Positions 42,510 to 50,560 of a DNA stretch of 64,000 nucleotides are shown one piece after another. Source of the stretch: Salaquimonas pukyongi (lineage in GTDB: Bacteria > Pseudomonadota > Alphaproteobacteria > Rhizobiales > Rhizobiaceae); contig NZ_CP019044.1 of the NCBI RefSeq assembly GCF_001953055.1, positions 2,728,001 through 2,792,000 of the forward strand, written 5' to 3'. Below the pieces are notes generated by a model. It was not told the origin of the DNA and made no database searches. It saw only the letters and a list, made by a program, of their open reading frames with translations. The stretch's first letter is position 1; each line of letters starts with the position of its first letter. The translations under genes were made by a program, and so were the position numbers.

Positions 42510-42820
42510 TAGAGCGTGTCCTGGTTAGATGGAATCGTTTGAACGCCGGTAACCGGGTCTTCGGCAAGGCGCAAAAAGCGCAGCAGTGCAGGCACTGTCA
42601 GCCTTTTGCAACGCAGCCCAAAGGCCCGGGAACCAGGTTCAGGCGATTGCAGAAAACAAAAGCTATTCAACATGGTATTGCATCACCTGTGGTGTCTTTT
42701 GCGCGCTGGCTTCGTCGAAATCCCCGTCCGATGCCATGGCATCGCTCTGCGGTATTCTCCTTGCCAGAGGCGAAAAATCCATCCATTCAAACTGCTTCCA
42801 GCTAATCAAGACACGCTCTA
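42510..42820. mobile_element. MITE-like palindromic element, copy B (longer, composite)
   Basis: The element is 307 bp (42512-42818) between TA duplications (42510-42511, 42819-42820). Its ends are GAGCGTGTCC and, inverted, GAGCGTGTCT. The first 100 bp match copy A at 2553, including GGTCTTCGGCAAGG and the hairpin CAGTGCAGGCACTG (42584-42597). A decayed copy-A right end (GGAACCAGGTTCAGGCGATT) sits in the middle, and the rest carries another palindrome, CGATGCCATGGCATCG (42729-42744). It thus looks like two related units in tandem. It is non-coding. Its right edge forms the TAG stop of the twin-TM gene. Confidence 0.75.
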
Positions 42821-43009
42821 GCGGCCAAAGAAATACAATGCAGCCACCATGGCAAGGACTGCGATGAACTGGGCAATCACCCGCCAGCGCATCAGCGTCT
42901 GTGAACGGTTCGGCGAACCGCCCCGCATCATGTTGATGAGACCCATCGCCAAAATGACGGCGACGATGAGGATGAGACCGAGAATGGCATAGGGAATGAG
43001 GGCGGTCAT
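42818..43009 (-). CDS. Twin transmembrane helix small protein (HIG1 type)
   Basis: A 63-residue protein of two TM helices (LIPYAILGLILIVAVILAMG and IAQFIAVLAMVAALYFFG) joined by the basic loop NMMRGGSPNRSQTLMRWRV. This matches the HIG1-domain family of bacteria, related to respiratory supercomplex factors. The stop TAG at 42820-42818 is formed by the TA duplication plus the first base of the mobile element, so the element sits exactly at its 3' end. Confidence 0.87.
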   Translation of the reverse strand: MTALIPYAILGLILIVAVILAMGLINMMRGGSPNRSQTLMRWRVIAQFIAVLAMVAALYFFGR

Positions 43010-43044
43010 GGGCTTTCTGTCTTGCGGTAATCAGGTTTTTGCGG

Positions 43045-43869
43045 TCAGCCAGACTTGAGCAATAGCCTGTCGATCAGGGATTGGGGAAGCAGCCGTTTTG
43101 CCACGCCCATGAATTTCGTCGGCACCGTAACATGATAATGCGCCCTGGGGCGGGCCGATGTCAGCGCATGGCGCAGTTTTTCGTATACTGCCTCCGGCGG
43201 GAGCCGGAAGCGGTTGACACCGCCCTCCGATTGCAGCCGTTTCAACTCCTTGCGGTACACCTTGTTGTGAACCGAGTTCTCGATGTCGATATTCTCCTCA
43301 AAATGCTTCAATCCGTTGACAGTGAATTTCGATTCAATCGGACCCGGCTCGATGAGACTTACATGAATGCCGCTGCCGCGAAGTTCCAGCCGCATGGTAG
43401 AGGCCAGTCCTTCCAGCGCGAACTTCGATGCGTTGTAGGCACCGCGCCAGCGATAGGGAACAAATCCCAGTATGGACGAACAATGCACGATGCGGCCCTG
43501 GCCCGCCTTTCGCATATGCGGCAGCACCTGATTGGTCAGTTCGTGCCAGCCGAAGAAATTTGCCTCAAACTGGCGGCGAAGCACGTCGGTGGAAATATCT
43601 TCCACCGCGCCTGCCTGGCCATAGGCGCCATTGTTGAAAAGGGCCTCTATCCTGCCGCCGCCCTTTTCCAGCGCTGCCTCGACCGCAGATGAAATCGAGC
43701 CGGTTTGCGTATAGTCGAGATAGACAGCGTTCAACCCTGCTTCCCGCAGCATTTTGATATCGCCGGGCCGGCGCGCTGTAGCGATAACGTCCCATCCATC
43801 TTCCTGCAGCCGAATGGCGCAGTGCTTTCCAATGCCGGAGGAACAGCCGGTAATCAGAATGACAGCCAT
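43045..43869 (-). CDS. SDR family oxidoreductase
   Basis: A 274-residue short-chain dehydrogenase with ITGCSSGIGKHCAIRLQEDG, the FNNGAYGQ loop and the catalytic HCSSILGFV plus YNASKFALEG. The C-terminal 70 residues extend beyond the basic fold, as in retinol- or 17-beta-hydroxysteroid-dehydrogenase-like members. Substrate unknown. The twin-TM gene follows on the same strand. Confidence 0.88.
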   Translation of the reverse strand: MAVILITGCSSGIGKHCAIRLQEDGWDVIATARRPGDIKMLREAGLNAVYLDYTQTGSISSAVEAALEKGGGRIEALFNNGAYGQAGAVEDISTDVLRRQFEANFFGWHELTNQVLPHMRKAGQGRIVHCSSILGFVPYRWRGAYNASKFALEGLASTMRLELRGSGIHVSLIEPGPIESKFTVNGLKHFEENIDIENSVHNKVYRKELKRLQSEGGVNRFRLPPEAVYEKLRHALTSARPRAHYHVTVPTKFMGVAKRLLPQSLIDRLLLKSG

Positions 43870-43943
43870 GTCACACCGGCACTATTGAGCGCGGCCCAAG
43901 TGCCGCTATTGTCGAAACCGCATTCACCAGTCATATCTCACCC

Positions 43944-44783
43944 ATGTACAAGGAATTGCTTCACTGGTGGCATGTCCTAAGGGACGCTTATGACAAGTTC
44001 AATCGGGACGACGGCTGGGCAATCGCAAGCCATGTGGCCCTGTCCAGCCTCTTCGCGCTGTTTCCGTTTCTGATCTTTGCCACCTCCATCGCTGCCTTTT
44101 TCGAGCTTGGCGGTTTTACTGAAAACGTCATCCACCTCATCTTCGACTACTGGCCACCGGCCGCCCGCGAAGCGATTGCCGGAGAAATCAGAACAATCCT
44201 GACGGTCCCCAGAACAGACATCATCACGATCGGTGGCCTGTTGACACTCTATTTTGCCTCCAATGGCGTTGAGGCTCTCAGAGTGGCGCTGAACCGCTCC
44301 TATCGTGAAAAGGACGAGCGCCCTTTCTGGTATCTGCGGCTCCAGAGTTTTGGTTTTGTGTTTCTCTCGATTGTCGTGCTGATGGTCATCACGCTGTTTT
44401 TTGTTCTGCTCCCCCTCGGCTGGCAGATCATGGCCCGGTATATTCCCGAATTGATCCCCTGGCGGGAAGCCGTTTTGATCTGGCGGGTGGCCTTGGCCCT
44501 TGCCGTGCTGTTTTTGGCACTGCTGGTCAGCCACCTTGTTTTGCCCGCAGGCCATCGCAGCATTTCTTCCGTGCTGCCCGGCATCTTCTTCACCCTCATC
44601 TGCTGGCTGGCAGGTTCGCTCGCTTTCGGCATGTATCTTGAGCAGTTTGCCGATTACGTTTCCACCTATGCGGGGCTTGCCGGTGCCATGGTCGGGTTGA
44701 TTTTCCTCTACATGCTGGGTCTTATTTTCATCTTTGGCGGAGAGATAAATGCCGCCAGCCTACGGCGAAAACGGCCTGGTTAA
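43944..44783 (+). CDS. YihY/BrkB-family inner-membrane protein
   Basis: A 279-residue integral membrane protein with about six TM helices. The family signature at the start (DDGWAIASHVALSSLFALFP) and the central YLRLQSFGFVFLSIVVLMVI segment place it in YihY/virulence factor BrkB. Despite the historical name RNase BN, no nuclease motif is present. Function unknown. Confidence 0.9.
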   Translation: MYKELLHWWHVLRDAYDKFNRDDGWAIASHVALSSLFALFPFLIFATSIAAFFELGGFTENVIHLIFDYWPPAAREAIAGEIRTILTVPRTDIITIGGLLTLYFASNGVEALRVALNRSYREKDERPFWYLRLQSFGFVFLSIVVLMVITLFFVLLPLGWQIMARYIPELIPWREAVLIWRVALALAVLFLALLVSHLVLPAGHRSISSVLPGIFFTLICWLAGSLAFGMYLEQFADYVSTYAGLAGAMVGLIFLYMLGLIFIFGGEINAASLRRKRPG

Positions 44784-44856
44784 AGCTTTAGTATTGTCAT
44801 TTACCTGACAACAACCCGTTCGGTTTACACTTGACGGAAAGCAACAGGAGTACATC

Positions 44857-45147
44857 ATGCTTTGGGAACTTTCCTTCGAGCAGTGGATGATGTCCTTTGC
44901 ATTCATCTGCTGCTGCTGCTTCATCGGCGGTTGGGTTGCCGACCGCATTGTGGGCTATGCCGGCTTTTCCGTCCTGGGAAACTGGCTGCTCATGCTGGCT
45001 GGCACTTATATCGGCCTGCTTGCCTACAACCTGATGGGCCACAGTTTTTCATGGGATTCACAATTGACCCTGGCGATGGCGTTTGGTTCGGCCTTCGCCA
45101 TGCTGTTCATCATGTTGTCGGTAAAGGCGGTCTTCCGGTTCCGCTAA
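44857..45147 (+). CDS. Small three-TM membrane protein, unknown
   Basis: A 96-residue hydrophobic protein with three predicted TM helices and an unusual run of four cysteines in the first (FAFICCCCFIGGWVADRIV). Glycine-rich helices resemble the GlsB/YeaQ fold but I do not recognise the family. It has AACAGGAG before the ATG and sits 73 bases after the BrkB-type gene. Confidence 0.65.
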   Translation: MLWELSFEQWMMSFAFICCCCFIGGWVADRIVGYAGFSVLGNWLLMLAGTYIGLLAYNLMGHSFSWDSQLTLAMAFGSAFAMLFIMLSVKAVFRFR

Positions 45148-45185
45148 ACTGGAGTTGCGGTCCTGAGAGCACATCCGCACTGCAC

Positions 45186-46070
45186 TCAAAATCCCACCAT
45201 TTTGGCAATGTCGCCTGGCGCTGCTCCGGCAGTCCGCAGCTCTGCAATGCTGGTATCAGCACGGCTTTTGGAGAGTTTGCGCCCGTCGCTATCGAGAATG
45301 AGATCGTGATGGCAATAAACGGGTACCGGCAGCCCCAGCAATTCCTGGAGCAACCGGTGTGCTGAAGTGGCGTGAAACAGATCCCGCCCGCGCACAACAT
45401 GGGTAATTCCCTGAATGGCATCGTCCACCACACAGGCCAGATGATAGGCTGCCGACCGGTCTTTGCCGGTCAGCATGAAATCGCCCCATGCCGCGGGATC
45501 GGCGACAGTTTCCCCATGCTCACCCTCCGGCCCGTTGCCTTCCTCCTGCCAGCAAAGCTGCTTCGGCGGCAAATCACACATTGCCAGCGCCTTTTTCATG
45601 TCCAGCCGAATGGCAAACGGGTCTCCCGCTTCGATCCTGACGTCACGCTCCGCCTCACCGAGCAATCGTTCTTCCCCGGGATAATGCGGCACACCGTCAG
45701 GATCACACGGCCAGGACCGGCCAGCGGCTGCCTTTTCCTCAACAAGCCGCCGCGCCTCGCCCCGGCTCAGGAAAGCCGGATAGGCAAGCCCCAGGGCTTG
45801 CAGCCGTTCAACAGCCTCCACATAGTCTTCACCATGCTCACTCTGGCGGCGCGGCTCGCCCTCCCAGGTCACGCCGAGCCAGCGCAGATCATCCAGCATC
45901 CGAGCTTCCAGCAAAGGTGAACACCGAACCGTGTCGGTATTCTCAACGCGCAGCAGCAGCCTGCCGCCCGTCTCCCGGGCCAGCTTCTGGTTAAGCAGGG
46001 CCGAATAGGCGTGGCCCAGATGCAGCCTGCCATTGGGAGACGGTGCAAATCGGAATACGGCTTGCGTCAT
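45186..46070 (-). CDS. gluQ: Glutamyl-queuosine tRNA(Asp) synthetase
   Basis: A 294-residue truncated GluRS paralogue. HIGH-type motif FAPSPNGRLHLGHAYSAL, KMSKS-type motif GRKLSKS, and no anticodon-binding domain. It glutamylates queuosine in the anticodon of tRNA-Asp. ATG at 46070 gives the expected N-terminus; the frame extends to 46262 without likeness. It is divergent from the DNA glycosylase gene. Confidence 0.93.
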   Translation of the reverse strand: MTQAVFRFAPSPNGRLHLGHAYSALLNQKLARETGGRLLLRVENTDTVRCSPLLEARMLDDLRWLGVTWEGEPRRQSEHGEDYVEAVERLQALGLAYPAFLSRGEARRLVEEKAAAGRSWPCDPDGVPHYPGEERLLGEAERDVRIEAGDPFAIRLDMKKALAMCDLPPKQLCWQEEGNGPEGEHGETVADPAAWGDFMLTGKDRSAAYHLACVVDDAIQGITHVVRGRDLFHATSAHRLLQELLGLPVPVYCHHDLILDSDGRKLSKSRADTSIAELRTAGAAPGDIAKMVGF

Positions 46071-46141
46071 GGAGCTACTTCTCTCACACTCCAAGCCTGC
46101 ATTGAAGCGAATTGCCTCAAGGCGGAACGGATTTGAAGGCC

Positions 46142-46783
46142 ATGAAACGCATTGCCAGCAAACGTGACATTTCAACAGGTGTGAAACACCTGCGCAATTC
46201 CTGCTCTCACCTGCGCGCCATGCTGGAGGAATGCCCGCCCATTCCGTTGCGCCTGTCGCCACCGGGGTTTGAGGGGCTGTGCTCCATCATTGTCTCGCAA
46301 CAGGTGTCCAAGGCAAGCGCCGATGCGATCTTCGGGCGGCTGAAGACCGTTACTGGCCCGCTGGAGCCGGAGCGCTTTCTGCAAGCAGGCGAAGATGGCT
46401 GGAAGACAGCCGGCCTTTCCCGGCCCAAGCAACGCACACTGGTTGAGATCAGCAATGCGGTGCTGGAAAACCGCCTTGATCTCGAAGGACTGTGTGCCCT
46501 GCCGCCCGGCCAGGCCATTGACGAACTGGTCGCCATCAAGGGGATCGGCCCCTGGACGGCGGAAGTCTATCTGATGTTCTGCGCCGGACACCGCGACGTT
46601 TTCCCCGCCGGCGATCTTGCCCTTCAGGAGGCCATGCGAATGGGTTTCGGCATGGAAGAGCGCCCCGACGAAAAAACCTGCCGGGCCGAAGCCGAAGCCT
46701 GGGCACCTTGGCGGTCCGTCGCCGCGCGCATCCTTTGGGCCTATTATGCCGTCAAGAAGCGCGATGCCATGCCGGTTGTCTGA
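46142..46783 (+). CDS. DNA-3-methyladenine glycosylase (AlkA/HhH-GPD)
   Basis: A 213-residue HhH-GPD glycosylase. The hairpin reads LVAIKGIGPWTAEVYLMFC and the catalytic aspartate follows in VFPAGDLALQEA. It removes alkylated purines. It lacks the N-terminal domain of E. coli AlkA, so it is the short form. Start at 46142. Confidence 0.9.
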   Translation: MKRIASKRDISTGVKHLRNSCSHLRAMLEECPPIPLRLSPPGFEGLCSIIVSQQVSKASADAIFGRLKTVTGPLEPERFLQAGEDGWKTAGLSRPKQRTLVEISNAVLENRLDLEGLCALPPGQAIDELVAIKGIGPWTAEVYLMFCAGHRDVFPAGDLALQEAMRMGFGMEERPDEKTCRAEAEAWAPWRSVAARILWAYYAVKKRDAMPVV

Positions 46784-46800
46784 TACAACAATCCAACAGG

Positions 46801-47253
46801 TCAGCCACGCTCATCCTTCGGGCTTCCCATCACGATATAGCTGGTGATTGAATTGACCTGCGGCAGGGTGCCGAGCACGTTGGTGTGGAAATTCTTGTAG
46901 GCAACAAGATCAGCCGTCTCCACCCGCAGCAGATATTCGACGACACCGGTGATGTTGTGACATTCCCGGACCTGCGGGGCGGTTTCCATTGCACGCTCGA
47001 AAGCCTCCTGTGCGGCCTTGGTGTGCAGGGAAAGGCCGACCGTTATATAAGCGGTGAAGCCCTGGCCCAGCTTCGCCGGATCAAGCACGGCACGATAGCC
47101 GGAGATCACCCCGCTGCGCTCAAGCTCCGCAACCCGCCGCGATGTCGCCGAGGGCGACAGGCCAACGCGCTCGGCAAGTTCGAGGTTGGATAGCCGGCCG
47201 TTGCGCTGCAATTCGCGCAATATTCTTTGGTCTATGTCATCAACTTTCGGCAT
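46801..47253 (-). CDS. Lrp/AsnC-family transcriptional regulator
   Basis: A 150-residue regulator: DDIDQRILRELQRNGRLSNL, HTH ELAERVGLSPSATSRRVAEL, then a RAM ligand-binding domain. It is divergent from a LysE-type exporter gene, the classic arrangement in which an Lrp-like protein senses an amino acid and controls its export. Confidence 0.92.
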   Translation of the reverse strand: MPKVDDIDQRILRELQRNGRLSNLELAERVGLSPSATSRRVAELERSGVISGYRAVLDPAKLGQGFTAYITVGLSLHTKAAQEAFERAMETAPQVRECHNITGVVEYLLRVETADLVAYKNFHTNVLGTLPQVNSITSYIVMGSPKDERG

Positions 47254-47325
47254 TTGTTGCAAAATTACTCGGTCATCGCCCAATCTTGCAACACTTCATC
47301 GCATAAATCGTCATAGTATCACCTC

Positions 47326-47919
47326 ATGACGCTTACGCTGCTCACCGCGCTGCTTGCCTTCGCCTTCGTCTCATCGATCACACCGGGACCGAACAATGTG
47401 ATGCTGCTGGCATCGGGCGCCAATTTTGGCGTCCGCCGCAGCCTGCCGCACATGTTCGGCGTTTCGATCGGCCATTCCTTCATGGTTTTCATGGTCGGGC
47501 TTGGGCTCGCAGGGCTTTTTGTCACCTTCCCGAAACTGCAGATGGCGCTTGGCGTTGTCGCTGGCGCCTACATGGTGTGGCTTGCCTGGAAAATCGCCAA
47601 TGCAGCACCTCCCGGCGCGGGCGAAAAACGGGGCAATCCCCTGACTTTTCTGCAGGCTGCCGCCTTTCAGTGGGTCAACCCGAAGGCGTGGATCATGGCG
47701 GTTGCAGCGCAAACGGCTTATGCCCCGGAGGCATCTGTGTGGGGAGCACTGTTCGTCGCCATCGGCTTTATGTCGGTCAATTTTCCGGCGATCACGGCCT
47801 GGACCTGGCTCGGACAGGAAATGCGCCGCTTTCTGACAAGCCGGCGCCGGCTACAGGTTTTCAACTGGACCATGGCGGTTCTGCTGATTGCTTCGATCCT
47901 GCCGATCCTGTTGCGTTAG
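47326..47919 (+). CDS. LysE/RhtB-family amino-acid exporter
   Basis: A 197-residue exporter with about six TM helices; the signature SSITPGPNNVMLLASGANFG near residue 17 is typical of LysE/RhtB. Divergently transcribed from the Lrp-type regulator, its probable controller. The stop TAG (47917-47919) is formed by the TA target duplication plus the first G of the adjacent mobile element. Confidence 0.92.
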   Translation: MTLTLLTALLAFAFVSSITPGPNNVMLLASGANFGVRRSLPHMFGVSIGHSFMVFMVGLGLAGLFVTFPKLQMALGVVAGAYMVWLAWKIANAAPPGAGEKRGNPLTFLQAAAFQWVNPKAWIMAVAAQTAYAPEASVWGALFVAIGFMSVNFPAITAWTWLGQEMRRFLTSRRRLQVFNWTMAVLLIASILPILLR

Positions 47920-48189
47920 GCTGTATCGACATTCAGGTTTCGCACGCGGCGCGAGACGGATTTCGTCTCTGGCAAGGCTAAAAATCCGCCGTGGTGTCGC
48001 CCCACCACAAGGGGTTTTCAACGATGCCAGGGGCAAAATCCGCCGCGTTCTGCAAGAATTAGGGGTAAAATCGCCCACTTCGGCGTCGCGGAACCTCGAA
48101 AGGATAGCGACCTGTCATCGGTCCCGCTCTTGGAATTGAACGATTTTCCCCCATACCGCGCTCCAAATCCTGAATGTCGATACAGCCTA
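47917..48189. mobile_element. MITE-like element, copy C (19-bp perfect inverted repeats)
   Basis: The element is 269 bp (47919-48187) with perfect 19-bp terminal inverted repeats GGCTGTATCGACATTCAGG, flanked by TA on both sides (47917-47918, 48188-48189). This is the expected footprint of an IS630/mariner-type non-autonomous element. It has no ORF; the interior has short direct repeats of AAAATCCGCCG. Its termini differ from those of copies A and B, so it is a second family. It starts inside the stop codon of the LysE-type gene without changing that protein. The bases 48190-48313 are ordinary leader DNA of the HNH gene. Confidence 0.82.
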
Positions 48190-48313
48190 GGGCTTCTTGC
48201 CTCAATTCCAGACCGCCAAAGCGGGCCCCAACTTTCTCAAAAAGCTTCACAATCCTGTTTTATAGGATATTCATAAGATCACCGACGAAACGAATCGCTT
48301 GAAGGAGAATTCC

Positions 48314-48871
48314 TTGACGGTTGCGGTTTCGCCGGATGCACATCCGGCGCTGGTACTGAATGCGGATTACCGCCCGCTCAGTTATTATCCCCTGTCGCTG
48401 TGGTCTTGGCAGGATGCAATCAAGGCCGTGTTTCTCGACCGGGTGAACATCGTTGCCGAATACGAGGCGGCGGTGCACAGTCCCTCTTTCGCAATGCGGC
48501 TGCCCAGCGTTGTAAGCCTCAAATCCTACATCAGGCCAAACCGCCATCCGGCGTTTACCCGCTTCAACGTCTTTCTGCGCGACAGGTTCGAGTGCCAGTA
48601 TTGCGGCTCGCCGTCCGAACTGACCTTCGATCATGTCATCCCGCGTTCCAGGGGCGGGCGCACCGAATGGGAAAACGTTTGCGCGGCCTGTTCACCCTGT
48701 AATCTGCGCAAGGGCAACAAGATGCCCAAACAGGCCGGCATGTGGCCGCTCCAGAAGCCTTTCATGCCAACAGTGGAGGACCTGCACCGCAATGGCCGCA
48801 AGTTCCCGCCAAACTATCTGCACGAAAGCTGGATGGATTTTCTCTACTGGGACAGCGAACTGGAGCCGTGA
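48314..48871 (+). CDS. HNH endonuclease family protein
   Basis: A 185-residue protein with the HNH motif: zinc CQYC (Cys94, Cys97), catalytic FDHVIPRSRGG (Asp106, His107), Asn121 and CSPC (Cys126, Cys129). The N-terminal part ALVLNADYRPLSYYPLSLW is typical of a conserved chromosomal family in Alphaproteobacteria, not a restriction enzyme in context. Start is TTG at 48314 with AAGGAG seven bases upstream. Its stop abuts the dsbB stop (TGATCA). Confidence 0.87.
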   Translation: MTVAVSPDAHPALVLNADYRPLSYYPLSLWSWQDAIKAVFLDRVNIVAEYEAAVHSPSFAMRLPSVVSLKSYIRPNRHPAFTRFNVFLRDRFECQYCGSPSELTFDHVIPRSRGGRTEWENVCAACSPCNLRKGNKMPKQAGMWPLQKPFMPTVEDLHRNGRKFPPNYLHESWMDFLYWDSELEP

Positions 48872-49396
48872 TCAGGCTTTACCGGAACTGCGCTCCGCAT
48901 TGCCAAAGGCACCTTTGAAGGCGATTACCGCGAGCACAAGCGAAACGATAACGTTCCAGCCCGCAAAGGAAAGGCCGAGAAACCGGCCTGCCGCTTCATC
49001 GCAGGACGGCGGTTTCACTGTTCCAAGACTATCGAGCAGATTGCCAGCATCGCTGACGGTTCCCCCGCCACCGCAGTCGCCGGTCCCTTCCCACCAGCCC
49101 CATTCAATGCCCGCATGCTGAACGCCAAGCAGCATGGCATAGACCATCAAAATCCCTGCAATGGCGAGCAAACCCCGAATCACACAGGCAGGCCATTTGA
49201 AAAAGCCCGCCACCAGCGCCAGTACCGCCACAGGAATGGCGGCATAGTAAGGTTCACGCTGACCCAGGCACAGCTTGCACGGCGTGTAGCCGCCAATATG
49301 CTCAAAACCCAGTACGGTCAGGATAACGGCGACCATGCCCAGCAGAACGAGCAAGGCAACCATCTGCTGGTTGAGACCTGTTTCTTTCATCAGCAT
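48872..49396 (-). CDS. dsbB: Disulfide bond formation protein B
   Basis: A 174-residue DsbB with four TM helices, the quinone-linked CxxC (GYTPCKLCLGQREPYY) and a second cysteine pair in the periplasmic loop (DCGGGG ... PSCDEA). It reoxidises DsbA. Two in-frame ATGs (49396, 49390) are near; neither has a clear Shine-Dalgarno. Its stop is directly adjacent to the HNH gene's stop on the other strand. Confidence 0.9.
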   Translation of the reverse strand: MLMKETGLNQQMVALLVLLGMVAVILTVLGFEHIGGYTPCKLCLGQREPYYAAIPVAVLALVAGFFKWPACVIRGLLAIAGILMVYAMLLGVQHAGIEWGWWEGTGDCGGGGTVSDAGNLLDSLGTVKPPSCDEAAGRFLGLSFAGWNVIVSLVLAVIAFKGAFGNAERSSGKA

Positions 49397-49414
49397 CTGA
49401 GCAGCGCAGCTCCG

Positions 49415-50017
49415 TCAGAAAACATAGCGCACGGCAACAAAACCGCCGACAAGCAATACGAGGGCGATGGTGAACATCAGCCCTAGGCGCTTTTCGATAA
49501 AGTCGCGGATCGGTTCGCCGATTTTGTAGAGCAGCCAGGAAACCAGGAAAAATCGCAGCCCCCGGCCAATGATACTGACCACCGTAAAGGTGGCAAGATC
49601 AAGGCCGGTAGCGCCCGAGAAGATCGTCAGCACCTTGTAGGGAAACGGTGTAACGGCGGCAAAGAGCACGCCCCAGCCGCCCCAGGTATTGTACCACTCG
49701 CGCACCGCCTGAAACGAATCCTCCTTGCCGTAAAAGGCAAGGATCGGTTTGCCGACGCTTTCAAACAGCTGGGCACCGATCCAGTAACCCAGAAAGGCCC
49801 CCAAAATCGACGCCAGCGTGCAAAGGCCTGCATAAAACAGCCAGCGATGGCGCCTTGCCAGCACCATGGGAATGAGCATCACATCCGGCGGAATTGGGAA
49901 GAACGAACTTTCAGCAAACGAAACACCGAACAGCGCCCAGCTTGCCCGCCGGTGGGCGGCAAGCGCCAGCACCCAATCGTAAAGGGCACGGATCCAGCGG
50001 TTGATCGTCGTCAGCAC
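49415..50017 (-). CDS. YqaA/DedA-family membrane protein
   Basis: A 200-residue SNARE-associated/DedA-type protein: FAESSFFPIPPDVMLIPMVL, TLASILGAFLGYWIGAQLFE and FTPFPYKVLTIFSGA. These proteins are linked to lipid flipping or membrane homeostasis. The start is GTG at 50017 with GGGGAG six bases upstream; the longer frame to 50236 is not conserved. It is followed closely by dsbB. Confidence 0.88.
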   Translation of the reverse strand: MLTTINRWIRALYDWVLALAAHRRASWALFGVSFAESSFFPIPPDVMLIPMVLARRHRWLFYAGLCTLASILGAFLGYWIGAQLFESVGKPILAFYGKEDSFQAVREWYNTWGGWGVLFAAVTPFPYKVLTIFSGATGLDLATFTVVSIIGRGLRFFLVSWLLYKIGEPIRDFIEKRLGLMFTIALVLLVGGFVAVRYVF

Positions 50018-50203
50018 CGAGAACTCCCCGAGTTTCACATCATGAACTGCTTCGGCAGGATGGCAGCCCGAATCGGCCCGTCCATCGGCTGATCTGGGCC
50101 TCCCATATGGCAAGCTTGCTGCCACATCAAGGCGCAAGCAGGTGCTGTGCCTGCGCAGGCTGTTTACCAGCCTTCGGATTTGGTGACGCTCTCGTGTTTG
50201 TGG

Positions 50204-50233
50204 TTGACCGGCAAAGGGGCTTGACGGTAGATG
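50204..50233 (+). promoter_or_regulatory. Weak candidate promoter of tRNA-Leu
   Basis: TTGACC (50204-50209) and TAGATG (50228-50233) are separated by 18 bases, and the -10 is poor. The start would be about 27 bases before the tRNA. Confidence 0.3.
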
Positions 50234-50266
50234 CACACGCCCGTCCGGGATTGCCGTTTGTGCTAT

Positions 50267-50351
50267 GCCCCCCTGGCGGAATTGGTAGACGCGCCGGATT
50301 CAAAATCCGGTTCCTTCGGGAGTGCCGGTTCGATTCCGGCGGGGGGCACCA
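50267..50351 (+). tRNA. tRNA-Leu (anticodon CAA)
   Basis: An 85-nt class II tRNA. The acceptor GCCCCCC pairs with GGGGGGC (50341-50347), the anticodon stem-loop CCGGA-TTCAAAA-TCCGG carries CAA, the variable arm is long (TTCCTTCGGGAG), the T-arm is GCCGGTTCGATTCCGGC, and CCA is encoded (50349-50351). It reads UUG codons. Confidence 0.97.
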
Positions 50352-50560
50352 TCTCAGACCGCCAAGATCGCAAAACAAGCACTTCCGTTGCAGGAAAGTG
50401 AACTTGCGCGCAATCCGTTAACCCAGTTCTCATCTTTACCCTGCTCTTTTACCCTTGCTCCGGCAGTAGCTGTTATCTTCCGCCTCCAACATGCGGCCAG
50501 CAAACCCGGGCGGAATTTCCGGGAAATTGAACCGCACCTTGTACGTCGTGGGGGTGTGCG

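Noticed and set aside
40819-42528. 569-aa plus-strand ORF over rhomboid and adenosyltransferase genes
   Set aside because: Antisense shadow caused by high GC; both minus-strand genes have full motif sets.
48299-48871. HNH gene as part of a restriction or homing endonuclease
   Set aside because: No methyltransferase, intron or intein context; the N-terminus is that of a conserved chromosomal family.
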